A DNA stretch of 23,310 nt from a virus. The notes beneath the pieces were generated by a model. That model ran no database searches. It had not been told where the DNA came from and worked only from the letters and a program-made list of their open reading frames with translations. A program made the translations under genes and the position numbers. Positions 6,975 to 14,830 of this stretch are shown here, one piece after another; positions within the stretch are counted from its first letter, which is position 1; the number at the start of each line of letters is the position of its first letter. The stretch is from IMG/VR virus record IMGVR_UViG_3300049855_000126, positions 1 through 23,310 of that record. The stretch is one strand, 5' to 3'.

Positions 6975-6982
6975 TACCTGAT
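6965..6982. promoter_or_regulatory. Inverted repeat overlapping the coat promoter -35 box
   Basis: ATCAGGT and ACCTGAT are perfect 7-bp arms around CAAT, immediately after the scaffold stop codon. The right part covers the -35 hexamer, so it could be an operator for a dimeric regulator. Alternatively it is a short hairpin at the end of the scaffold transcript. Confidence 0.5.
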
Positions 6983-7741
6983 TTAGTCTACGATCTGAAG
7001 AGACTGTCCGGCCTTCTCAGCAGCGGCCTTCGCGGCCTGGTACTTCTGAGGATTCCGAGCATCTTCACGGGCAATGGTGTACGAAGCACCACCCGGTCCA
7101 GGACGAGAACCCGACGCGCCGGCACCGGACGAACCAGGATACCAATGCGGAGCCTTCTCCTTCATCGCCTCCAGCCACTCCTTAGCAGAGAGCGGGGTCT
7201 TGGCATCCTTGCCAAGGACGATTGTACCGTCAGTGTTCTTCGCAACTGGAGCGAAGTTGTCGTCCAGTTGGAATACACGCTTGCCGCGGAAGATTGCATC
7301 TTCGAGAGCGGCGGGAAGAACGTTGACTTCAGACGCTGCCTGACGGATGATACCTTCGATCAGCGTGTCCTTGAACTTGGTCTCGAGACCCTGCTTGTCG
7401 TTGGTCAGCTTGCCGACCAGCTCCTCCTGGGCCTTGATCCGTGAGTCGTAGTCGCGCTTGAGCGCTTCAGTCCGGCGGGAGAAGACTTCCTCGATCTTGC
7501 CCTCGGCAATGAGTTTCGTCTCTTCGTCGTTCTTCATGCGCTCGGCGAGCGAGCGAAGGATCTTCGGATCGACGCCCTCGAACTGAGAGCTGAGTTCCTT
7601 GAACTTCTCCTCGACCGACTTCTTCTCGTTCAGGATCGTGTCGCGGTTTTCCTTCAGACCCTTTGTCGCTTCTGCGATTGCGGCGTCTACGATTGCCTTC
7701 ACCTCTGGGTTAGACAGGTCGATTTTTACGGCTTCAGTCAT
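6983..7741 (-). CDS. Scaffold-like head assembly protein, 252 aa
   Basis: The protein directly precedes the coat gene and has the composition of phage scaffolds. It is Lys/Glu-rich and nearly all helical in residues ~1-150 (for example EEKFKELSSQF, RIKAQEELVGKL, LETKFKDTLIEG), with coiled-coil character. A Gly/Ser/Pro-rich linker (SSGAGASGSRPGPGG) follows, then a basic helical tail. The start MTEAVKIDL at 7741 is chosen because AGGAG lies 7 nt upstream; an earlier in-frame ATG at 7759 lacks a good site. Scaffold families are poorly conserved, so the call rests on position and composition. Confidence 0.7.
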   Translation of the reverse strand: MTEAVKIDLSNPEVKAIVDAAIAEATKGLKENRDTILNEKKSVEEKFKELSSQFEGVDPKILRSLAERMKNDEETKLIAEGKIEEVFSRRTEALKRDYDSRIKAQEELVGKLTNDKQGLETKFKDTLIEGIIRQAASEVNVLPAALEDAIFRGKRVFQLDDNFAPVAKNTDGTIVLGKDAKTPLSAKEWLEAMKEKAPHWYPGSSGAGASGSRPGPGGASYTIAREDARNPQKYQAAKAAAEKAGQSLQIVD

Positions 7742-7814
7742 GTGAGCACTCCTGTGCAAAAGTTCGCAGGTTCCTACCTACGCAATCTTGATATGGCATA
7801 TCTGCGCTTGACAA

Positions 7815-8510
7815 TCAAGCACCCTGAGATTTCATTCTCATTTTGTCAAATGCTAGTTGCCACTCTTTGCAGAGCTCGGACCGGACAATGTCGTCGTGAG
7901 TGAACTCGACAACCTTGGTTGATGGCACCCACCCATTGATAGATGCTTCTACGCACCAGGCAAGTCCGTTGCTGCCTCGCAGGTCTGACTGAGATAGGTC
8001 GCCACAGACGATAACTTGAGATCCTTGCCCGATACGGGTTAGGAAAGCTTTCATCTCTTGAGGTGTGGTGTTCTGCCCTTCGTCAATGATCATGATTGAG
8101 TCGTCATAGGTAAGGCCACGGATGTGCTCAAGCGACGTGATCTCTATTGACTCCTCGGTTTGCGCGTCATCCCAGCGACGCTCTCCAAGATGTCGCTTGA
8201 GGGCCTCGACAAGCGGCCTCGCCCACGGTTCAAGTTTTCGCTTGAGGCTACCTGGGAGCAATCCCGACGTTGCGCCTACGCCTACGAGTGGTCGAGCAAT
8301 GATAACCTTCGAAGTTCGCTTGTTAGCTAGTTGACTCGCGGCGTATGCTGTAGCGATGAATGTCTTGCCTGTGCCGGCAGGGCCAATTGCGAGAACGGAC
8401 GGTGATACACTGAGGGTCCGTAGCAGGGTGCTTTGAGTTTCGTTCTTCGGCTGTACTTGAGCCGGAACGAAGTTGCGCTTAGTCTGTCTCGTCTTGCGCT
8501 GTGTAGTCAT
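7815..8510 (-). CDS. phoH: PhoH-like P-loop ATPase, 231 aa
   Basis: Walker A GPAGTGKT (43-50), ARPLVGVGATSGLLPGS (72-88), Walker B IMIIDEGQN (139-147) and the sensor GDLSQSDL (170-177) match the PhoH family, an NTPase branch related to superfamily 1 helicases. The family is common in phages, where its role in RNA or phosphate metabolism is unresolved. The start MTTQRK at 8510 has AGGAGGT 5 nt upstream; an upstream ATG at 8582 would place the intergenic hairpin in the coding region and has no site. Length is near the ~230-250 aa of phage PhoH. It lies between the transglycosylase and scaffold genes, so it is probably late expressed. Confidence 0.9.
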   Translation of the reverse strand: MTTQRKTRQTKRNFVPAQVQPKNETQSTLLRTLSVSPSVLAIGPAGTGKTFIATAYAASQLANKRTSKVIIARPLVGVGATSGLLPGSLKRKLEPWARPLVEALKRHLGERRWDDAQTEESIEITSLEHIRGLTYDDSIMIIDEGQNTTPQEMKAFLTRIGQGSQVIVCGDLSQSDLRGSNGLAWCVEASINGWVPSTKVVEFTHDDIVRSELCKEWQLAFDKMRMKSQGA

Positions 8511-8551
8511 TCGATACCTCCTGGTACGGAGGTCATTATGCAGATGATGGC

Positions 8552-8580
8552 GCGCGCCGCAACATGAGATTGCGGCGCGC
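8552..8580. terminator. Strong GC hairpin between transglycosylase and phoH genes
   Basis: Perfect 11-bp arms (GCGCGCCGCAA/TTGCGGCGCGC) flank a 7-nt loop, 10 nt after the stop of the transglycosylase gene. There is no U-run on the minus-strand side. It is more likely an mRNA stability, processing or weak attenuation element than a full intrinsic terminator. Confidence 0.5.
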
Positions 8581-8590
8581 AACGAAATTG

Positions 8591-9604
8591 TTAGGTTGAC
8601 ACGCCTGTACCGTTGCCAACATAGGCGGTCGAGTCAGTCTTGCCGCTGATCTCATCTTCGACACGCTCGGCGATGATGCCTTTCTGCTTGAGGACGATGT
8701 AGGCAGTGACGCCGGTCACTGCAAGCAGCGCGATTGACAGCACTAAGCCGTCTGACACGCCGAGCGACGAGAACAAGCCCTTGGCTTGCGTCTGTGTTGT
8801 CGATACGGCTTGCAGGACAGTGTTGGTCGCAACAGGCGCGCCAAAGACCGCGGCGAAGATCGCCTGGATCCAGCCGGCCGTCGAACTCTTCTTCGCGTTC
8901 TTGACGACCACGACTTCCTTCTTCTCGAGCTCCTTCACGACCTCGACCTTGTTGACAGGCGCCGAGCCGTTGATCTGCTTGTAGTACGAAGGCGCTGTGC
9001 CCGCATACCCGACCATGCCGAGATAGGCAATCGTGTCGTTGAAGAACTCGACGATGCGGTCGCAGTGCGCGGACGTGCCGATTGGGTACTGGCGAAGCTT
9101 CCAACGGTTCTTCGCGCCATCCTGATAGTACATGGCGCCTGCGTTGTAAGCCGCGCCGGCCTTGATCGGATCGAGGTTGGTGTCCTTCGCCTGCTGAGCC
9201 ATGTAGGCCGTGCCGGCCATGATCGACGTGCGCGGATTGAGCAAGTCGTCACGTGTCAGGTCTCGCTTGAGAACACCTTCAGCGGTCGAGATGAGCGTCT
9301 GCATGAGGCCAGGCGAAACCTTGTTGGGAGTCGATGTGTCCGACTTGTAGCCGGGTTCCTGGCGAACGGCTTTCGGATTGCCACCCGACTCGGTCGCAAT
9401 CGTCGCAACGATGATCTCGATAGGCACACCGTACTTGGTCGCCATCTCTTCGATGGGTTCCTTGAACGTCTCGAAAATGCGCTTGACGGTTGCAGGCTCG
9501 CCGCGGGTACGCGGAACGCCGTCGCCTTCTACTTCAATGCCCTTTGGCGTCAGACGCCAACGGACGGAGTCCTTAAAGGACTGCCATTCATTCAGATTGA
9601 TCAT
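8591..9604 (-). CDS. Lytic transglycosylase (SLT domain) with C-terminal membrane anchor, 337 aa
   Basis: Residues ~45-200 form a soluble lytic transglycosylase domain. It has catalytic Glu72 in IATESGGNPKAV, SPGLMQT (97-103) and AAYNAG (151-156). These enzymes cleave the MurNAc-GlcNAc bond of peptidoglycan to 1,6-anhydro ends. A charged Val/Lys/Glu linker (about 217-240) leads to a hydrophobic helix at ~286-306 (VLSIALLAVTGVTAYIVL) and a short polar tail. There is no N-terminal signal peptide. It may be a virion protein opening the wall during DNA entry or a tail-anchored lysis enzyme. Position among head genes favours a virion-associated or ejection role. It starts 17 nt inside the MuF-like gene. 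Confidence 0.85.
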   Translation of the reverse strand: MINLNEWQSFKDSVRWRLTPKGIEVEGDGVPRTRGEPATVKRIFETFKEPIEEMATKYGVPIEIIVATIATESGGNPKAVRQEPGYKSDTSTPNKVSPGLMQTLISTAEGVLKRDLTRDDLLNPRTSIMAGTAYMAQQAKDTNLDPIKAGAAYNAGAMYYQDGAKNRWKLRQYPIGTSAHCDRIVEFFNDTIAYLGMVGYAGTAPSYYKQINGSAPVNKVEVVKELEKKEVVVVKNAKKSSTAGWIQAIFAAVFGAPVATNTVLQAVSTTQTQAKGLFSSLGVSDGLVLSIALLAVTGVTAYIVLKQKGIIAERVEDEISGKTDSTAYVGNGTGVST

Positions 9605-10565
9605 TTCTCAGTCTCCTAAACGCGGACGGCATTTTGGCTTTCAGCGCAGGAAGAGTAATTTGCTCGCCGTCTTCATCTAGGAACTTCTCGGGCTTGACGC
9701 CACCCTCTTTCCAAAGACGATACCGCGTAGGACCTAAAGCCTCTACCTGAACCGCTTCAGGCTGGTTATCCAGCCACTCGAACCAGTTCTGTTTACGCGG
9801 AATCTTGTCGCCAATCAAGAGTGGAGCCATAGTAGATCGGCAGTTGAGGTGTCCGGGAGGCCGCGGGCCTTTGTTGATCGGGAAGGTCTTGCCTGACAGA
9901 AATCGGCAGGTGTCGCTCGTGTGGGAGTCGAGAACTGAGACCCAAACGAGACGCTTCATGATGTGACCATTGACGGCCCAGACGGCAGCGCGGCCAGCGC
10001 TAAAAGCGTGCATGACGGTAGACTTGACGAGCAAGGCGAGCGCTCGGTAGCTCTGGGCCCGGGCCCCATAACGCCTCACTGGCTCAAGAACCGCCTGTGC
10101 GACTTTCTTTGCGGTCCTGCCGTAGGACACTTCAGTCCTGATCGTGCGCATAACGCGGTTCTTGTCATCGTTGAAGGCTTGCTCCATCCATTCGACCATG
10201 GCAGCGCCTTGGAAGAGCTGGTTGCGCACCTGCTCGAGAACCGCGACGGTGCCGGGATCCAAGACATCCTTCCCTGACAAGGACAGCGCGTCGATCTCGA
10301 CGAGCGCTGAATACTGGGCAAGTTCGTCGGCCAGTTCCTGAAGGGTCTGCTTCATCTCGGAATGGTACTTCGCGAGGATGTTCTCGACTTTCGAGTCTAG
10401 GACCGCGACCTTGAGCGGGTAAGTCAGCGTGACGAGATAGTTCCGCAACTCCTCCTGATTCTTTTCGAGGATCTTTTCGAGTTCAAGCACCTTGCTATTC
10501 GCAAGGCGCGAGAAGCGCATCTGATTCTCGACGGAGAAGTTCAGGAGTTGGTCAGTCTTGCTCAT
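9588..10565 (-). CDS. MuF/SPP1 gp7-like minor head protein, 325 aa
   Basis: The C-terminal signature runs VWVSVLDSHTSDTCRFLSG (208-226), GPRPPGHLNCRSTMAP (233-248). This is the Thr/Cys...His-x-Asn-Cys-Arg pattern of the phage Mu F-like domain, found in minor head proteins such as SPP1 gp7. These bind the portal and help DNA ejection. The N-terminal ~150 residues are helical and charged. The start overlaps the end of the reductase gene by 4 nt (ATGA). In most phages this gene directly follows the portal gene; here the reductase has been placed between them. Confidence 0.88.
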   Translation of the reverse strand: MSKTDQLLNFSVENQMRFSRLANSKVLELEKILEKNQEELRNYLVTLTYPLKVAVLDSKVENILAKYHSEMKQTLQELADELAQYSALVEIDALSLSGKDVLDPGTVAVLEQVRNQLFQGAAMVEWMEQAFNDDKNRVMRTIRTEVSYGRTAKKVAQAVLEPVRRYGARAQSYRALALLVKSTVMHAFSAGRAAVWAVNGHIMKRLVWVSVLDSHTSDTCRFLSGKTFPINKGPRPPGHLNCRSTMAPLLIGDKIPRKQNWFEWLDNQPEAVQVEALGPTRYRLWKEGGVKPEKFLDEDGEQITLPALKAKMPSAFRRLRNDQSE

Positions 10566-12346
10566 CCGCAGGTCTTCTGTCCGGTGTTCGGGTCGATCTC
10601 ACACGCCTGTTCTTCTTTCTCGGGTTTGGCTTTCATGATGCCCATGCGCTTTCCCGAGGCGCGGAATGTTGTACATCCTTTGGCCCCGCCTTCCCAAGCC
10701 ATCATGTAGATGTTCTTGAACTCCTCCCACGTCACGTTGTCACCAACGTTGCAGGTTTTCGAGCAGGCCGAGTCAACGAACTTTTGTGCTGCGCACAACA
10801 CCTTGACGTGGTCGGTGGCCGAGCACTTGTCGGCTGTGACTCCTTTCACGCCAAAGTTCTTCACACCGTAGTCAACGACTGAGAACACCTGAGGCCCTTC
10901 TGGGAAGATGATCGTCCGGTCGTAGCCATAAGAGAAGACAGGCTCAATGCCTGACGAGATGTGGTCAGCAGAAATTGAGATCGTGCCGGTCGGCGCAATC
11001 GAGAGCAGATGAGAGTTGCGGATGCCGTTCTCGAATATCAGAGCTTTGATGCGGCCAGGCAGTGTCTGAATGAACTCGCCTTCGAGATACTTGTTTGCAT
11101 CGTAAAGCGGGAAGGGGCCCTTTTCCTTCGCGAGGAGTGCTGACGTCTCATAAGCCACGTCTCGCAGTACGGCGAGGATCTTGTCTTGCAGCTTGATGTA
11201 CTCGTCTGTGCCGTACATGAAGCCGCATGCTTCGATTGCGTTCGCCATGCCGGTGACGCCTAAGCCCATGCGCCTCTTCGACTTAGCCTCCTGTTCCTGC
11301 TGCGGCAGTGGGTACTTCGACACGTCAACAATGTTGTCCATCATGCGGACAATGCCTGGGATGTCTGCCGAGAATGCTTCGAGGTCGATGAAGCGGCGCG
11401 ACCCACGCTGCTTCACGTACTTGGTGACGTTGAAGGAGCCGAGGAGGCAGGCGCCGTAAGGTGGGAGTGGCTGCTCGCCACATGGATTGGTCGCCGCGAT
11501 GTACTCGCAGTACCAGAGATTGTTCGCCTTGTTGATCCGGTCGATGAAAAGGATTCCAGGCTCTGCGTAGTCCCAGGTCGAGCGCATGATCTTGTCCCAC
11601 AGGTTGCGGGCGTTGACGCTCTGGATCACTTCGCCTTTCCAGATGAGGTCGAAGGTTGCGCCCTCGCGGACTGCGGTCATGAACTTGTCAGTGATACCGA
11701 CAGACAGATTGAACCCTGCGAGTGGCAACGTCGACTGCATCGCGGCCCACATGGCTGACTTCTCAGGACCATCGTCCATCTTCGCAATGAAGTCCCAGAC
11801 GACACGTGTCTTCTCGGTCGGCTTCTTCGCGTCAATGAACTCCTCAATATCAGGATGGTCAACGCGGATGACGCCCATCATGGCGCCACGACGATTACCA
11901 GCCGACGCGACCGTCTTACAGGCGGCGTCAAAGGGTGACATAAATGAGACAGCGCCTGAAGCAGGCTGGCCTTGCGACTTGATCAGTGCGCCGTTGTAGC
12001 GCAGCGTCGAAAAGTCGTACCCGATGCCGCCGCCCATGCGCATTGTCTTGAAGGCATTGGTGAGCGCACCGAAGATGCCGTCGGTCGAGTCCTCGATAGT
12101 CTCAGACACGAAACAGTTGTAGGCCGTAACCTCGTGAGCAGAACCAATCGCGCGCTGGATGCGACCCGCAGGCAAGAACGCTTGGTCGAGCAGAGTCATC
12201 TTGATATCTCGCCGATGCTCCTCGCTGTCCGATAGCGGTCCAATGATGCGGCACACCATATCGTAGAAGCTCTCATTCTTCGCGCGATACTTCTCGCTGT
12301 GAGTCAATTCTGCAACAGGGTCCGCGGGACCATACCAGTTAGACAT
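10562..12346 (-). CDS. nrdJ: Adenosylcobalamin-dependent (class II) ribonucleotide reductase, 594 aa
   Basis: The enzyme reduces ribonucleotides to deoxyribonucleotides for DNA synthesis. The active site NPCGE (287-291) supplies Asn287, thiyl Cys289 and Glu291. Cys78 (YNCFV) and Cys300 (GAC), the latter exactly 11 residues after the thiyl Cys, form the redox pair expected for NrdJ. APTGTIS (451-457) is the phosphate-binding loop. A C-terminal Cys582/Cys593 pair probably shuttles electrons from thioredoxin or glutaredoxin. There is no N-terminal ATP cone and no small-subunit gene in the window. Length fits short phage NrdJ. It has AGGAG 9 nt before ATG. Its place between portal and MuF genes is unusual for a metabolic gene and suggests late insertion. 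Confidence 0.9.
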   Translation of the reverse strand: MSNWYGPADPVAELTHSEKYRAKNESFYDMVCRIIGPLSDSEEHRRDIKMTLLDQAFLPAGRIQRAIGSAHEVTAYNCFVSETIEDSTDGIFGALTNAFKTMRMGGGIGYDFSTLRYNGALIKSQGQPASGAVSFMSPFDAACKTVASAGNRRGAMMGVIRVDHPDIEEFIDAKKPTEKTRVVWDFIAKMDDGPEKSAMWAAMQSTLPLAGFNLSVGITDKFMTAVREGATFDLIWKGEVIQSVNARNLWDKIMRSTWDYAEPGILFIDRINKANNLWYCEYIAATNPCGEQPLPPYGACLLGSFNVTKYVKQRGSRRFIDLEAFSADIPGIVRMMDNIVDVSKYPLPQQEQEAKSKRRMGLGVTGMANAIEACGFMYGTDEYIKLQDKILAVLRDVAYETSALLAKEKGPFPLYDANKYLEGEFIQTLPGRIKALIFENGIRNSHLLSIAPTGTISISADHISSGIEPVFSYGYDRTIIFPEGPQVFSVVDYGVKNFGVKGVTADKCSATDHVKVLCAAQKFVDSACSKTCNVGDNVTWEEFKNIYMMAWEGGAKGCTTFRASGKRMGIMKAKPEKEEQACEIDPNTGQKTCG

Positions 12347-12375
12347 GGCTTATCACTCCTTAGATGGCTATGAGG

Positions 12376-13791
12376 TTAGGATTCTTCGGGTTCGGTATCT
12401 TCTGGTTCAGGACCGGCACCAGGCGCAACAGGTGGAATACGAAGGTCATCGCTTTCGATCTCCTCTTCCTCCTGTTCGGTGGTGCGCTCCTGCCCGACGA
12501 TCTCACCACGCTGCAAGTTCTCGTGCAACGTTGTACGCGAGATGGCACCATTCTGCCAAGCGGCAACCAGGGCCGTGATCTCCTTGTCAGTCATGCGCGT
12601 TTCGACGAAGTCGCGGTTCAGTTTGAACTTGATTTCTTCTGTGATGCCCATCCACGTCGCAATTAGCGTGAGAAGCTTTAGCACCGCATTGTCGAGCGTG
12701 TTGACAACCGACATGAGCAACGACATCTCGCCGCGCCCACGCAGGCGCGCTGTGTCGACCGTCTCGTTGCGATTAGCATTCTCAGCGATCATACGGGCGC
12801 CCAAGGCGGCCATGCGATCTTCCTTGTCTTTCATAGCATCGCGCTGCGCACCGATGCCTTTGCCCGTGAACTCAAGGAGGCCTGCGCGACCTTGCTCAGT
12901 GATGTACCAGATGGTCGTGGGGCCGATTGTCTTTGGCTTCGACTCCTCGGACACAACACCCGCGACCCACGGTGTTGGCTGGGCCGTCATGTAAAGGGCG
13001 TGCTCGTAGTCCGCCGAATTGCGGTAGTGAGCAATGTTCATATTGACCAAGTCGAGGAATGGTGGCTTTTCGACTTCAGGACGCAGATTGTAGGCGTTCA
13101 CGAAGATAAATGGGATGTAGTTCAGCGTCTTACCTTGGACGGTTGGCTGAGTCGGCTCGCCGCGCGAGATGCGAAGGTTGGTTCGCGCGTCGTACTCGTA
13201 CCGACTAACCGTGTACACGCCAGCATCGTCAAGATACAGTTCGAGGAATTGCTCGTTACCAGAGTCTAGCGACGTCTCAATCTCATCACGCAGAACGACA
13301 CGCGTCAGAACCTTCTGACCGTCGATCAAGCGCTGCTCCCACATGGTAATGTCCTCGGCCTTGTAGGTGACGATGTAAGGCAAGTCAGTTGGGCCTGCGT
13401 CCTTCTTGAAGTCAGGCAGCAATCCGTAGCGACCGAGCGACAGGATCTCGCGGACGAGTTCGTCGAGGAACATCATCAGCGAGTGGCCGTCTGACGTGAA
13501 CTGAGTGATAAGCGGTTGCATCTTCGTCGGAAGCTCGAGGACGGGATCTTTGCGGAAAATCATACCTGTCAGGCCGCGAAGCGTACGCTCGGCGACGCCA
13601 TAGAACATGGCTCGCTCTTTATAGTTGTTGTACTCGGTTGGCGTCATGCCTGAAGGCTTCGGCAAATAAGCCCTGCCCATCTGCTTGATCTGATCCTCGC
13701 CCTCGATTGCATGCCGAACCTTTTCCCACTGAACCTGGCGGGATTTGAAATGCTTCGAGTAGTTGGAGATATTGCCTTCTGCTAGCGCCAT
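12376..13791 (-). CDS. Portal protein, DUF4055 type, 471 aa
   Basis: The protein reads as a DUF4055-type phage portal. Features are the N-terminal Y.PKPSGMTPTEYNNYKERA, a central VTYKAEDITMWEQR, then a beta region with LNYIPFIFVNAY and PPFLDLVNMNIAHYRNSADY. An Ala/Arg-rich stretch follows (MIAENANRNETVDTARLRGRGE), then a helix ending in LLTLIATWMGI. The C-terminal tail is very acidic (EEEEIESDD, EPEDTEPEES). Portals form the dodecameric ring for DNA entry and exit and contact TerL and MuF-like proteins; TerL and MuF genes flank it at a distance. GAGGA lies about 7 nt before the ATG. Length is typical. Confidence 0.85.
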   Translation of the reverse strand: MALAEGNISNYSKHFKSRQVQWEKVRHAIEGEDQIKQMGRAYLPKPSGMTPTEYNNYKERAMFYGVAERTLRGLTGMIFRKDPVLELPTKMQPLITQFTSDGHSLMMFLDELVREILSLGRYGLLPDFKKDAGPTDLPYIVTYKAEDITMWEQRLIDGQKVLTRVVLRDEIETSLDSGNEQFLELYLDDAGVYTVSRYEYDARTNLRISRGEPTQPTVQGKTLNYIPFIFVNAYNLRPEVEKPPFLDLVNMNIAHYRNSADYEHALYMTAQPTPWVAGVVSEESKPKTIGPTTIWYITEQGRAGLLEFTGKGIGAQRDAMKDKEDRMAALGARMIAENANRNETVDTARLRGRGEMSLLMSVVNTLDNAVLKLLTLIATWMGITEEIKFKLNRDFVETRMTDKEITALVAAWQNGAISRTTLHENLQRGEIVGQERTTEQEEEEIESDDLRIPPVAPGAGPEPEDTEPEES

Positions 13792-13828
13792 GATGTGTTC
13801 CTCGGCCTTTCGTTATGACGAGACACGA

Positions 13829-14302
13829 TCAGAATGTCAACGTGCAACGCGGTATGCCGAAGACGCGAGGATCAAGTTTCTTCCACTTCGTAACAGTCAG
13901 CGGACCGATCAGGTCGGTGAACTTCATGCCGACCCACTCAATGAAGACCTCACGGTAATAAGGCACACCGATCCGCATGTTGAGGAACTCGATGTACGGC
14001 TGATGGAAGTAAAGTGTGATGTCTCCGGTGCAAATCTTTCCGCCACGGAAATGATACATGACGACTTGCATTGCGGCCGCCGAATATTGGTCGCCTAGGA
14101 TCTTGATCGTGACACGGTCACGCCGCCAAGACGCCTCTTCCTCGTAGTACGTTTTCATGAGCCCGCCCGGACGGTCAAAGACGAGAAGCTTGCTCTCCTG
14201 CGGCGGGAAATAGGTTGGTAAGATCGTCGGTATCGAGTACGAGATCGCAAACGCAAGAATTGCGCTGATTGAAAGCAGTAGGATGTCTCGTATGGCTCTC
14301 AT
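13829..14302 (-). CDS. Membrane-anchored protein of unknown function, 157 aa
   Basis: MRAIRDILLLSISAILAFAI gives a basic N-terminus followed by a hydrophobic helix (about 7-27), an uncleaved anchor or signal peptide. The remainder is soluble and probably outside the cytoplasm, with two Cys (one in GKICTGDITLYF, one in the C-terminal PRCTLTF). The start at 14302 has GAGG about 6 nt upstream and a UACG-loop hairpin before it. An upstream ATG at 14353 also has GAGGA and would add 17 residues. No family is recognised. It clusters with two other exported proteins between TerL and portal. Confidence 0.65.
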   Translation of the reverse strand: MRAIRDILLLSISAILAFAISYSIPTILPTYFPPQESKLLVFDRPGGLMKTYYEEEASWRRDRVTIKILGDQYSAAAMQVVMYHFRGGKICTGDITLYFHQPYIEFLNMRIGVPYYREVFIEWVGMKFTDLIGPLTVTKWKKLDPRVFGIPRCTLTF

Positions 14303-14320
14303 GGTAACCTCAATGCAAGA

Positions 14321-14338
14321 CAGGCGCCGTAGCGCCTG
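14321..14338 (-). promoter_or_regulatory. UACG-tetraloop hairpin in the leader of the 157-aa gene
   Basis: On the minus strand CAGGCGC-TACG-GCGCCTG forms a 7-bp stem closed by a C(UACG)G loop, the extra-stable UNCG class. It ends 18 nt before the chosen ATG. It could protect or regulate the transcript. If the upstream start at 14353 is used, it lies in coding sequence. Confidence 0.5.
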
Positions 14339-14383
14339 CTTGGTCGTCCACATTAAGCTGTTCCTCTGTTCAATGACTGAGTG

Positions 14384-14395
14384 TTACGACTTCAT
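14384..14395 (-). promoter_or_regulatory. Three-codon open frame (MKS-stop) with a strong ribosome binding site
   Basis: A textbook AGGAGG (14406-14401) lies 5 nt before ATG AAG TCG TAA. The site is as good as those of real genes nearby, yet the frame closes after three codons. It may be a leader minicistron coupled to the downstream membrane protein, or the remnant of a lost gene start. Confidence 0.35.
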
Positions 14396-14435
14396 GGTGG
14401 CCTCCTGACTGCTGCAAGCGATTTGGCAATACCAA

Positions 14436-14459
14436 CAGCACCATGTTAACATGGCGCTG
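14436..14459 (-). terminator. 24-bp near-perfect palindrome after the 118-aa gene
   Basis: The arms CAGCRCCATGTT and AACATGGYGCTG meet at the centre with one non-complementary pair. In minus-strand RNA that pair is a G-U wobble; in plus-strand RNA it is an A-C clash. The structure therefore favours the minus transcript: 10-bp stem, UUAA loop, 12 nt after the stop, followed by TTGGTATTG. It is probably a terminator or 3' hairpin; an operator for a dimeric protein is the alternative. Confidence 0.5.
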
Positions 14460-14470
14460 CCGGTTGTCAA

Positions 14471-14827
14471 TCAGGGAGTGATCGGTTCCGCTGTAATCGC
14501 GTACAGGATGGTGCCGGAGCCATCTTCGAGTTCGACAACGGTGCCGATGATCTTCTTCTCGCCGGTGTCGACTTCAGCCTGAGCGATGATCGACTTGACG
14601 AGTAGGGGCATGGTGGCCTTTCCGCACTTGCGGCCTTCGACAAGTAGGCGCCAAGTGTCCTGAGACGTGGCGTAGTCGATCTTCGCGTTGTTCAGGATGG
14701 TGATGGGCGACTCGCGGTCGATGCACAGCGACCACTCGCGCTCAGCCGGCTGGCCAACCACGAGATCTGCGAGTGCAACGGTCGACGAGAGACCGAGGGC
14801 AAGCACGGCGAGCAGAACGTTCTTCAT
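14471..14827 (-). CDS. Small secreted two-Cys protein, 118 aa (paralogue of 14831-15163)
   Basis: MKNVLLAVLALGLSSTVALA is a clear signal peptide, with cleavage probably after ALA at residue 20. The mature ~98-residue protein has Cys35 (EWSLCIDRES) and a second Cys in EGRKCGKAT. This pair is expected to form a disulfide in the periplasm. AAGGAG lies 9 nt before the ATG. It shares the frame (R.WS[IL]C..ES, a second Cys about 30 residues on, then beta strands ending in Y..T.E) with its upstream neighbour. No known family is recognised. Export during infection suggests envelope modification, receptor masking or superinfection exclusion; this is inference. Confidence 0.75.
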   Translation of the reverse strand: MKNVLLAVLALGLSSTVALADLVVGQPAEREWSLCIDRESPITILNNAKIDYATSQDTWRLLVEGRKCGKATMPLLVKSIIAQAEVDTGEKKIIGTVVELEDGSGTILYAITAEPITP

Positions 14828-14830
14828 GAC

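Noticed and set aside
5865-6986. A 373-residue plus-strand open frame opposite the coat gene
   Set aside because: It is antisense to a clear coat protein, rich in Arg/Val/Gly as expected from codon shadows, and has no ribosome binding site or family resemblance.
7742-7814. A promoter before the scaffold gene (TTGATT with CATATC 17 bp on, minus strand)
   Set aside because: The -10 box matches poorly (three of six bases), and alternative alignments with TTGTCA have wrong spacing.
8786-9619. A 277-residue plus-strand open frame opposite the transglycosylase
   Set aside because: Arg-rich shadow of a confident SLT gene in a GC-rich region; no independent support.
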